From contig JAFQKO010000159.1 in the NCBI GenBank assembly GCA_017396865.1, forward strand, positions 1-8,394: a DNA stretch of 8,394 nt, written 5' to 3'. The DNA comes from Clostridia bacterium. GTDB taxonomy: Bacteria > Bacillota_A > Clostridia > Oscillospirales > QAKW01. The translations under genes were made by a program, and so were the position numbers. A model generated the notes under the pieces. It was given only the letters and a program-made list of their open reading frames with translations. It did no database searches and was not told the DNA's origin. Shown here piece after piece: positions 1 to 5,900 of the stretch; within the stretch, counting starts at the first letter, position 1, and the number at the start of each line of letters is the position of its first letter.

Positions 1-815
1 CCGTTTTCATCTACACCGGCCAAAACGATGTTTTGATAATGCTGGGCATCCCCCGAACCGACGGGAGTTTCGGATTGGATCCATTCGCATCCCTTGATGA
101 AAAAGGAAGCAAGAATCTCCCGCATTTCGTTTTCGTCCATGTCATTTTGAAGATAATCCTTCAGCAGCCAATCCAGCCGACCGATTCCGGGCCAGTTGCC
201 GCAAAGGCGAACAAAGGAAAAGATAAACCAAAGTGCCTGCACCGCTTCGTGGAAAGTACGGGCGGGGGAAAAGGGGACCTGCTGAAGCAAGCGATGGAGA
301 TCGGGTCTGCTTTCCTTGGTTGCTTCTAAATATCGACTGTGCCAAATGCGGATACATTCGATCACGTTTATTAAACTGTGCAAATAGGCGACCTGTGTTT
401 CGGTCAGAGTATCGTCCTGCAATCGCTCGGTAATTTCGCTTGTATAACTGCTTAAACCTTCCTTTAGAACTTTGTCGTATCGGATGGTTAAATGGCTGAC
501 CGAGCGAAAAACGCGCTCCCCTTGATAGGTTACGGGAACGTCGTGCCAAATGGCTCTGCCCAGGGTTGCCGCACCGCAGATCCGTTCTGCTTCACAGATG
601 CGGATGGGAGCGCGCTCGGCAATCTCGCGGATGGCACGGTTATATTGATCGAGCTCGGAGAGTACTTCAAAACCCTCAATGTGATCAAGGGAAAGGTCGA
701 GATGGCGCATGGCTTCATCTCCGTATTTGCCCTGCATGGATGTATATGCCCATTCTCTCGTCGCCTCTTGCAGGCGGATCGGGCGCGGTGTGCTTGCGGC
801 AGTTGAAAATGTCAT
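1..815 (-). CDS. Pyruvate-formate-lyase-like glycyl radical enzyme, N-terminal part (runs off window)
   Basis: The minus strand is open from an ATG at 815-813 to the left edge, giving 271 residues with no stop. The start is supported by a good Shine-Dalgarno, AGAGGTGA, six bases upstream (829-822). Three segments match the PFL domain of glycyl radical enzymes: 'VSHLTIRYDKVLKEGL' near residues 106-121, 'FHEAVQALWF' at 188-197 followed by 'GIGRLD' at 210-215, and 'QNIVLAGVDENG' at the cut end (261 onward). PFL-type enzymes are normally 750-850 residues, so roughly a third is present. The catalytic Cys and the C-terminal glycyl radical loop lie outside, so substrate class (formate lyase, dehydratase, C-N lyase or an inactive homologue) cannot be decided. 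No activating radical-SAM enzyme is visible here. The gene is divergent from an AraC-type regulator that probably controls it. Family call is firm; exact reaction is unknown. Confidence 0.8.
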   Translation of the reverse strand, partial: MTFSTAASTPRPIRLQEATREWAYTSMQGKYGDEAMRHLDLSLDHIEGFEVLSELDQYNRAIREIAERAPIRICEAERICGAATLGRAIWHDVPVTYQGERVFRSVSHLTIRYDKVLKEGLSSYTSEITERLQDDTLTETQVAYLHSLINVIECIRIWHSRYLEATKESRPDLHRLLQQVPFSPARTFHEAVQALWFIFSFVRLCGNWPGIGRLDWLLKDYLQNDMDENEMREILASFFIKGCEWIQSETPVGSGDAQHYQNIVLAGVDEN

Positions 816-825
816 GTGATATCAC
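816..825. promoter_or_regulatory. Perfect 10-bp palindrome GTGATATCAC at the enzyme start
   Basis: GTGATATCAC is a perfect palindrome lying directly between the Shine-Dalgarno region and the ATG of the glycyl radical enzyme gene; it overlaps part of the ribosome binding site. An 11-nt stretch (814-824) recurs at 5863-5873 across the -10 of the ZIP gene. It could be a short operator or a translational hairpin, or chance. Confidence 0.25.
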
Positions 826-835
826 CTCTGATATT

Positions 836-863
836 ATTTTATCAAAAAGGTTGCATTTTTCAA
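836..863 (-). promoter_or_regulatory. Probable promoter of the glycyl radical enzyme gene
   Basis: On the minus strand TTGAAA (863-858) and TAAAAT (841-836) are separated by 16 bp. The predicted transcript would begin near 829, directly at the Shine-Dalgarno, so the leader would be very short. Its -10 box lies inside the left copy of the 17-bp direct repeat. The surrounding AT-richness makes chance matches easier, hence moderate confidence. Confidence 0.45.
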
Positions 864-879
864 TGTATCATTTTATAAT
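851..879 (+). promoter_or_regulatory. Probable promoter of the AraC-family regulator
   Basis: TTGCAT (851-856) and a perfect TATAAT (874-879) are separated by exactly 17 bp. Transcription would start near 886, about 31 nt before the ATG at 917. The right copy of the 17-bp direct repeat (887-903) would fall directly at the transcription start, a position suited to autoregulation. Confidence 0.65.
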
Positions 880-916
880 AGACTTGTATTATATTATCAA
901 AAACGTGAGGGTGCGG

Positions 917-1699
917 ATGATAATCAAATCGATTCAAATCAAAAATATTCTAAACTCCGGTTTTAAAAATCCCTGTGAAGGGGTGCGGCATATTAAGTCT
1001 TTGCCCTGTCTTTCGGTCGTTCAAGCGCTACACGGTCATTATGAGCTCGGCTTGAACGATGCGCCGCTTTGCGCTACCGAAGAAGGCGGTGCTTTTATCG
1101 CTCCTGCCGGCGCAAAGCAAACGATCGTTCACCATGAGGGGGCAGAGGGTTATATGGAGGCCCAATGGATTTTTATGCGGGTAATTATCAACGATCTGTT
1201 CGATTTTGAAGAATGCTTTGAACTGCCGTTGCTGCTCTCCGCCACCTATCGGGATCAACTGAATGACCTGATTGATTCGATTCGGAATGCGCCCGATCTT
1301 TGCAGTCGGTATGCGTATGCTTATAAGCTGGTCGGGCTTTTGATTTCCGAATCAAAGCCCAAGGAACCCCTGCACGATCGGACCGTTGTATTGCTCAAAA
1401 AATACGTTAACGACCATTATCGTGAAAGGATATCCAAGGAAATGCTTGCAGAGGTGGCATTTTGCTCCGTTCCGAACTTGTATCGCATTTTTCAAAGGAA
1501 TTTCGGGTTATCTCCGCATAACTATATCAATAAAATTCGGCTGGAAAAGGCCTCTGTATTGCTGGAACACAGTGACCGCGCCGTTGCCGAAATTGCCGAA
1601 TCGGTCGGCTTTGAGGATCCGATCTATTTTTCCAAGTTATTTAAAAAAACCTATCAACGTTCACCTCAAAAATATCGGGATGCATTATCCTTGAAATAA
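917..1699 (+). CDS. AraC-family transcriptional regulator
   Basis: This encodes 260 residues. The frame is open further upstream, but GAGG at 907-910, six bases before ATG 917, and the promoter at 851-879 favour this start; GTG at 911 would overlap the ribosome binding site. The N-terminal half (about residues 35-90) resembles the cupin-like sensing domain of AraC proteins, with 'GGAFIAPAGAKQTIVHH'. The C-terminal 107 residues are a typical double helix-turn-helix: first helix pair about 173-195 ('ISKEMLAEVAFCSVPNLYRIF'), second about 222-245 ('VAEIAESVGFEDPIYFSKLF'), followed by the family's 'SPQKYR' ending near 254. It probably senses a small molecule and activates the divergent glycyl radical enzyme gene, and may control itself. 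The inducer cannot be read from the sequence. The length is normal for a cupin-AraC regulator. Confidence 0.9.
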   Translation: MIIKSIQIKNILNSGFKNPCEGVRHIKSLPCLSVVQALHGHYELGLNDAPLCATEEGGAFIAPAGAKQTIVHHEGAEGYMEAQWIFMRVIINDLFDFEECFELPLLLSATYRDQLNDLIDSIRNAPDLCSRYAYAYKLVGLLISESKPKEPLHDRTVVLLKKYVNDHYRERISKEMLAEVAFCSVPNLYRIFQRNFGLSPHNYINKIRLEKASVLLEHSDRAVAEIAESVGFEDPIYFSKLFKKTYQRSPQKYRDALSLK

Positions 1700-1729
1700 G
1701 AAAAGAGCCCGATCGGGCTCTTTTCTTAT
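1696..1729. terminator. Bidirectional terminator, 34-bp perfect palindrome
   Basis: The stretch is a perfect palindrome centred on GATC (1711-1714), with a GC core GAGCCC/GGGCTC flanked by AAGAAAA and TTTTCTT. It overlaps the stop codon of the regulator (1697-1699) and the stop codon of the aminopeptidase gene (1728-1726). It would terminate transcription arriving from either side, with U-rich ends in both directions. Confidence 0.9.
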
Positions 1730-2787
1730 AGAATGATCAAATCCTTATTGCTCTTTGTCAGATCAAGACATCCGTCCTCGGTAACGTAGATCATATCCTC
1801 GATTCGTACGCCGAATTTTCCCTCTAAATAGATTCCCGGTTCTACGGTGATCACCATGCCCGGCTGCAGGATGGTTTCGCATCGGGGGCTGAATGCCGGG
1901 GATTCGTGAATTTCAACGCCAACGCTGTGCCCCAATCCGTGTCCAAAGCAGCCCTCATAGCCTGCTTTGTAGATATGCTCTCGAGCGATCCGATCGATCT
2001 CGTTGCAGGGAATTCCCGGTCGAATAGCCTCTAATGCTAAACGCTGTGCCTCCAAAACGGTATCGTATACACGCTTTTGCTCCTCGCTGACAGCACCAAC
2101 CGCAACGGTACGGGTCATATCAGAGCGATAGCCGTTGTAAACCGCACCGAAATCCATGGTAACAAAATCGCCGATCTCGATCTCTTTATCGGTAGGAACG
2201 CCGTGGGGGAGGGAGGAATTCTTGCCGGATACGACGATGAAATCAAAGGAAACCCCTTCACTTCCAAGCCGTCGCAGATAGAATTCCATCTCCAGCATCA
2301 GCTCACGCTCGGTTTTGCCCGGCTGAATCAGAGGCAAGATGTAGGAGAAGGTTTCATCGGTCATCTGCTGGGCTTTTTGGATATAAGAAAGCTCCTCGTC
2401 GGATTTGATGGCGCGCAGATCTTCGATGATCTGCTCAAATTTGCCATCCTCGGAGATCTCAACGCCCTTCAGCGCCGTGGCTAAACGGTTCTTTCGGGCA
2501 ACCGATGCCGTCTCCGTTTCTAAATACAGCCGTGTGATCCCGTGCTCCTTGCAGTATGCTTTCAATTCCTCGTTGGGGCGGGAGGAAAGCGCAACCTCGC
2601 AGGAAGTAACCATTTCCTTCGCTTTTTGAAAATATCGAAAATCAATGAAAAATGTAGCATTCATGCGGGTTACAACGATTGTACCTGCACTTGAATTAAA
2701 GCCTGTAAAGTAAAAACGCTTTGCAGGCGATTCGATCAAAAGGGCCTCATTTTTCGCTAAATGCGTTTGGATTTTTTGAATGTTCAT
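1726..2787 (-). CDS. pepP: Xaa-Pro aminopeptidase-type metallopeptidase (M24B)
   Basis: The product is 353 residues, the usual length of short Firmicutes Xaa-Pro peptidases. The N-terminal part (about 1-125) is the creatinase-like domain. The pita-bread catalytic domain follows, with all expected metal ligands visible: D212 and D223 in 'MDFGAVYNGYRSDMTRT', H287 in 'GHGLGHSVG', E316 in 'TVEPGIY' and E330 in 'GVRIEDM', plus H195 in 'PHG'. Such enzymes use two metal ions (often Mn or Co) to remove the residue preceding proline, in the cytoplasm, helping recycle peptides. ATG 2787 is chosen because an AAGGA motif lies about nine bases upstream. The frame is open beyond it, but that extension is antisense-like arginine-rich sequence overlapping pepD. 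Only two bases separate it from the upstream pepD stop, so it is the second gene of an operon. A prolidase (dipeptide) activity cannot be excluded. Confidence 0.92.
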   Translation of the reverse strand: MNIQKIQTHLAKNEALLIESPAKRFYFTGFNSSAGTIVVTRMNATFFIDFRYFQKAKEMVTSCEVALSSRPNEELKAYCKEHGITRLYLETETASVARKNRLATALKGVEISEDGKFEQIIEDLRAIKSDEELSYIQKAQQMTDETFSYILPLIQPGKTERELMLEMEFYLRRLGSEGVSFDFIVVSGKNSSLPHGVPTDKEIEIGDFVTMDFGAVYNGYRSDMTRTVAVGAVSEEQKRVYDTVLEAQRLALEAIRPGIPCNEIDRIAREHIYKAGYEGCFGHGLGHSVGVEIHESPAFSPRCETILQPGMVITVEPGIYLEGKFGVRIEDMIYVTEDGCLDLTKSNKDLIIL

Positions 2788-2789
2788 GC

Positions 2790-4202
2790 TTATAATTCCT
2801 TGATGATCTCGCAAACGTAGCGGTAGATCCGCTCGCAGGAGGGGATGGAAAGCCGCTCGCGGTCGGTATGAATGTCGTGCATTTCGGGGCCGATGGAAAC
2901 TGCATCCAAGCCGTCCAGCTTTTCGCAGAACAACCCGCACTCCAGCCCCGCGTGAATGGCCTCAACAACGGGCTTTTCTCCAAAGAGCTTTTCCCATTGC
3001 TCGATCATCACTGCCTGCAGGTGAGAATTTTGTCGAAATTCCCAAGCGGGGTAGTCCGCACTTCGCTGTGCTGTGCCGCCGTAATCGCAGGCAATGGCAA
3101 CCAACCGATCGGCAAGTGCATTTTTCTCAGTTCCCTTGCTGCTGCGCAGCGCATGGGAGGTGGTCAGCTTTTCGGTGTCGCACCGCAGAATGCCCAGATT
3201 CAGGGAGGTCTCAACCAATCCGTCGATGTCCTTGCTCATCCCTTGAATTCCGTCGGGAAGGGCATTTAAGAATTCAACTGCCCTTTGGGTGGATTCTTGA
3301 TCCATGGCGGTGTTCTGCGTGTTGATCGTTTCTACCGTCAAAGAAAGATCGGGATTGGCTTCGTTGCGGTGGGCAACGGCAAAGGCTTCGGCCTTTTCAG
3401 TCGGATCCTCTTCGGTAGCCAGATAAATCTTGGTTAGGAGCGGAATGGCGTTGTCCTTTTCGCCGCCCTTCATGCCGATCAAACGGTAGTTGGAAAGGGT
3501 TGCCAAAAATTTAGCTGCCAGCATATTGGAATTGTAGCGCCCTTTGTCGATCTCCACGCCGGAATGGCCGCCCTGCAGGCCGCCTACCGTGATCTGATAG
3601 CAGGGGAGAGCGTTGGTGTCGGCGGTCAGCGGTAGGGTCAATAGCATCCGCGCACCGCCCGCGCAGCTAACCGTCAGGATTCCTTCCTCTTCGGAGTCGA
3701 TATTGATGAGGGTGCGCCCCTCCAAAAGGGTGCCGTCTAATCCTTCTGCACCGTACATACCAGTTTCTTCATCAACCGTAAATACCAGCTCTAATGCGGG
3801 ATGAGGCAGGGTTTTATCCTCAGCGATCGCTAAGGCCATGGCAATGGCAATGCCGTCGTCACCGCCGAGGGAAGTTCCTTCAGCGTAGAGATAATCGCCG
3901 TCCTGCGCCAGGCGTAAGCCGTCTTTGGTAAAATCTATGTCACAGTCGGCAGATTTTTCGCAAACCATATCTAAATGCCCCTGCAGAATCACGGTCGGGT
4001 GGGCTTCGTATCCTTCGGTGGCAGGTAATTTGATGATTACATTGTTGAGTTCATCCTGATGCACCCATAAATTCAGCCGCTTGGCAACGGAAACGCAGTA
4101 GTCACTGATCGCCTTGGTGTTGCCCGAACCGTGGGGGATGGCTGCAAGGTTACAAAAATAATGGAATACCCGCTCAACGGCAGGGTTACATTTTAGGTTC
4201 AT
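2790..4202 (-). CDS. pepD: Aminoacylhistidine dipeptidase / PepD-type dipeptidase (M20C)
   Basis: The product is 470 residues, close to the 485 of E. coli PepD, and aligns with it along the whole length. Expected residues of the dizinc centre are visible: H76 and D78 in 'GHLDMV', D115 in 'LGGDDGIA', the general base and metal ligand E145/E146 in 'DEETGM', D169 in 'INIDSEEEG', and H445 near the end after 'SIGPEM'. The 'GGHSG' segment and 'IHAGLECGLF' are also conserved. The family hydrolyses a broad range of unblocked dipeptides, including X-His, in the cytoplasm. ATG 4202 is preceded by AAAGGAG at a spacing of six bases; the frame continues upstream but no ATG, GTG or TTG occurs in it within the predicted transcript. 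It is the first gene of an operon with the M24B peptidase and is preceded by a small leader ORF whose stop overlaps its start. Confidence 0.94.
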   Translation of the reverse strand: MNLKCNPAVERVFHYFCNLAAIPHGSGNTKAISDYCVSVAKRLNLWVHQDELNNVIIKLPATEGYEAHPTVILQGHLDMVCEKSADCDIDFTKDGLRLAQDGDYLYAEGTSLGGDDGIAIAMALAIAEDKTLPHPALELVFTVDEETGMYGAEGLDGTLLEGRTLINIDSEEEGILTVSCAGGARMLLTLPLTADTNALPCYQITVGGLQGGHSGVEIDKGRYNSNMLAAKFLATLSNYRLIGMKGGEKDNAIPLLTKIYLATEEDPTEKAEAFAVAHRNEANPDLSLTVETINTQNTAMDQESTQRAVEFLNALPDGIQGMSKDIDGLVETSLNLGILRCDTEKLTTSHALRSSKGTEKNALADRLVAIACDYGGTAQRSADYPAWEFRQNSHLQAVMIEQWEKLFGEKPVVEAIHAGLECGLFCEKLDGLDAVSIGPEMHDIHTDRERLSIPSCERIYRYVCEIIKEL

Positions 4203-4255
4203 AGTGCTCTCCTTTGATACGCGAAATTTAAAAATCCGGAATTCTTTTCTCTCAT
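4199..4255 (-). CDS. Possible 18-residue leader peptide upstream of pepD
   Basis: Within the roughly 72-nt predicted leader of the peptidase operon, an ATG at 4255 opens a short frame, MREKNSGFLNFAYQRRAL. Its TGA (4201-4199) overlaps the pepD ATG in the arrangement ATGA. A purine-rich AAAGGGTGG ends five bases before its ATG and could serve as a ribosome binding site. The overlap is typical of translational coupling. The peptide lacks an obvious run of one amino acid, so classical attenuation is not indicated. It may equally be chance; conservation in relatives is not visible here. Confidence 0.3.
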   Translation of the reverse strand: MREKNSGFLNFAYQRRAL

Positions 4256-4281
4256 ATAGTCCACCCTTTCTTATAGAGAGT

Positions 4282-4310
4282 ATTATACCCTTTTGATATA
4301 AATATGTCAA
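4282..4310 (-). promoter_or_regulatory. Promoter of the pepD-pepP operon (consensus)
   Basis: On the minus strand a perfect TTGACA (4310-4305) and a perfect TATAAT (4287-4282) are separated by 17 bp, the full sigma-A consensus. Transcription would start near 4275, giving a leader of about 72 nt before the ATG at 4202. Confidence 0.85.
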
Positions 4311-4311
4311 C

Positions 4312-4340
4312 TTGACATTGTGAGATGTTTGCAGTAAAAT
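4312..4340 (+). promoter_or_regulatory. Promoter of pyruvate kinase
   Basis: A perfect TTGACA (4312-4317) and TAAAAT (4335-4340) are separated by 17 bp. Transcription would start near 4347, about 24 nt before the ATG at 4371. Its -35 box is one base from the oppositely oriented -35 of the pepD promoter, so polymerase binding at the two should interfere. Confidence 0.85.
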
Positions 4341-4370
4341 GTCAGCGATTAAAGCCCCAAGGAGGAAACT

Positions 4371-5783
4371 ATGCGTAAGACTAAAATTGTATGTACCATC
4401 GGTCCCGCCAGCGAGACCGAGGAGATAATCGCCGGTCTTTGTAAAGCCGGCATGAACGTGGCGCGGATGAACTTTTCCCATAGCACCCACGCCGATCATA
4501 AAAGAAGAATCGATACCGTAAAAAAGGTGCGGGAAGAGTTGGGTCTGCCCATTGCGATCATGCTGGATACCAAAGGCCCCGAATATCGGATCAAAACCTT
4601 TGAAAACGGGAAGGTGCAGCTAAAGGAGGGCGATGCTTTCGTATTTACGACCGAGAACGTTGTCGGAAACGAAAAACAGGTTTCTGTCAGCTATGATAAG
4701 CTGACAGAGGAATTGTCGGTCGGCGATACCGTATTGCTGAATAACGGCCTGCTTTCCTTTGCAGTTGAAAAGATCGAGGGCTCTGAGATTGTTTGTAAGG
4801 TCACCTGCGGCGGTGAGCTTTCCGACCGCAAGAGCATGAGCTTTCCCGGTAAGGTGATGAAGCAAAAGTATCTATCGGAGCAGGATAAAAAGGATATCGC
4901 CTTCGGCGTGGAAAACGGCATCGACTATATTGCTTGTTCTTTTGTTTCCAACCGTCAGGATTTGATCGACGTGCACACCTTTCTTAAAGAGATCAATGCG
5001 GATCATATTGAATTGATCGCTAAGATCGAGAATCAGTCCGGTTTTGATAACATTGAAGAGATCTGCGAGGAATGCGACGGTATTATGGTCGCCCGCGGCG
5101 ATATGGGCGTGGAGATCCCCTTTGAGCAGCTTCCCGCCATCCAGAAAAAACTGATCACTAAATGCCGTATGCTCGGGAAGCGGGTCATCACCGCCACCGA
5201 GATGCTGGAGTCCATGATCACCAACCCGCGGCCAACCAGAGCAGAGATCTCGGATGTGGCCAACGCTGTTTACGACGGAACGAGCGCCATCATGCTTTCG
5301 GGCGAAACCGCGGCGGGGAAATATCCTATCCGTGCGGTGGAAACGATGGCCAAAATCGCCGAAACCACCGAGAATAATATCCATTATCATAAGCGCTTTC
5401 GTAATGCGGATTTCCGCATTAAAAATGCGGTGGACGCCATCTCTCATTCTACCTGTGGCATGGCGATCGACGTGGAAGCAAAAGCGATTGTCGCCTGCTC
5501 TCTTTCAGGGATGACTGCCCGTATGGTTTCCCGTTTCCGCTCTCCCGTGCCCATCATCGGCCTGACTACCGATGAAACAACCTGGCGTAAGCTGGCCCTT
5601 TCTTGGGGGGTTACTCCGGCAATGTGTGAAAAGTTTACTTCTACCGATGTGCTGTTCTATACCGCAAAAAAGATTGCGGTTGATGTATTGAAGCTGCAAA
5701 AGGGTGATAAGATCGTGATCACCGGCGGTGATACCAGCGGCAAATCGGGAACAACAAACCTGATCAAAATCGAAGAAATATAG
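4371..5783 (+). CDS. pyk: Pyruvate kinase
   Basis: It transfers phosphate from phosphoenolpyruvate to ADP, the last step of glycolysis. It is 470 residues, the same as E. coli PykF. ATG 4371 has AAGGAGG five bases upstream. The A domain shows R32, N34 and S36 in 'RMNFSHS', D66 in 'LDTKGPE', catalytic K218 and metal ligand E220 in 'AKIENQSGF', D244 in 'VARGDMGVE' and T276 in 'ITATEMLESM'. The B domain spans about residues 70-170. The C-terminal domain (about 350-470) has a phosphate-binding-type loop 'SLSGMT' (377-382) and 'SGTTN' near the end, suggesting effector control by a sugar phosphate. There is no extra C-terminal PEP-utiliser domain as in Bacillus. The usual 'DDG' of the B domain reads N124-N125-G, and 'GPEIR' reads 'GPEYR'; I believe both are typical of a clostridial subgroup. 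The gene is monocistronic with its own promoter and terminator. Confidence 0.97.
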   Translation: MRKTKIVCTIGPASETEEIIAGLCKAGMNVARMNFSHSTHADHKRRIDTVKKVREELGLPIAIMLDTKGPEYRIKTFENGKVQLKEGDAFVFTTENVVGNEKQVSVSYDKLTEELSVGDTVLLNNGLLSFAVEKIEGSEIVCKVTCGGELSDRKSMSFPGKVMKQKYLSEQDKKDIAFGVENGIDYIACSFVSNRQDLIDVHTFLKEINADHIELIAKIENQSGFDNIEEICEECDGIMVARGDMGVEIPFEQLPAIQKKLITKCRMLGKRVITATEMLESMITNPRPTRAEISDVANAVYDGTSAIMLSGETAAGKYPIRAVETMAKIAETTENNIHYHKRFRNADFRIKNAVDAISHSTCGMAIDVEAKAIVACSLSGMTARMVSRFRSPVPIIGLTTDETTWRKLALSWGVTPAMCEKFTSTDVLFYTAKKIAVDVLKLQKGDKIVITGGDTSGKSGTTNLIKIEEI

Positions 5784-5789
5784 AAAAAA

Positions 5790-5824
5790 ACGGAGCTGCA
5801 CTGCAATGCGGCTCCGTCTTTTAT
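5790..5824 (+). terminator. Rho-independent terminator of pyruvate kinase
   Basis: ACGGAGC (5790-5796) pairs with GCTCCGT (5811-5817). The stem continues through a T-G wobble and three further pairs to a six-base loop (5801-5806). A T-rich tract (CTTTTATT) follows and a seven-A run precedes it. It begins seven bases after the stop codon. Confidence 0.88.
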
Positions 5825-5845
5825 TGAAATGATGGTCGAAAACTG

Positions 5846-5874
5846 TTGCAATCTTTGTAATAATGTGATATCAT
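5846..5874 (+). promoter_or_regulatory. Probable extended -10 promoter of the ZIP transporter gene
   Basis: TTGCAA (5846-5851) and TATCAT (5869-5874) are separated by 17 bp, with a TG one base upstream of the -10 box (5866-5867), the extended -10 pattern. Transcription would start near 5881, about 20 nt before the ATG. Confidence 0.6.
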
Positions 5875-5900
5875 CGGCATAAATAAGAAAGGGTGTCGAA

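Larger units (their letters stand above)
832..903. repeat. 17-bp direct repeat pair, candidate AraC-type operator
   Basis: The sequence TATTATTTTATCAAAAA (832-848) recurs as TATTATATTATCAAAAA (887-903), differing at one of 17 positions, with starts 55 bp apart (a little over five helical turns). AraC-family proteins typically bind direct repeats through their two helix-turn-helix motifs. The left copy covers the predicted -10 of the enzyme gene and the right copy sits at the predicted start of the regulator transcript. The binding role is inferred from this placement; the region is AT-rich, which weakens the statistical case. Confidence 0.5.

Noticed and set aside
142..549. Minus-strand open frame of 135 codons and plus-strand frames 33-329 and 492-806
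   Set aside because: Shadows of the glycyl radical enzyme frame, which has clear family motifs.
566..916. Longer AraC-family protein starting at 566
   Set aside because: The extension is antisense to the glycyl radical enzyme gene and would cross both promoters; ATG 917 has a proper ribosome binding site and gives a normal family length.
2788..2940. N-terminal extension of the Xaa-Pro aminopeptidase to 2940
   Set aside because: It would overlap the conserved end of pepD out of frame and adds low-quality arginine-rich sequence; MNIQKIQ at 2787 is the natural family start.
4203..4499. PepD start upstream at 4499
   Set aside because: It would run through the pepD promoter and into pyruvate kinase on the other strand; ATG 4202 has a strong ribosome binding site.
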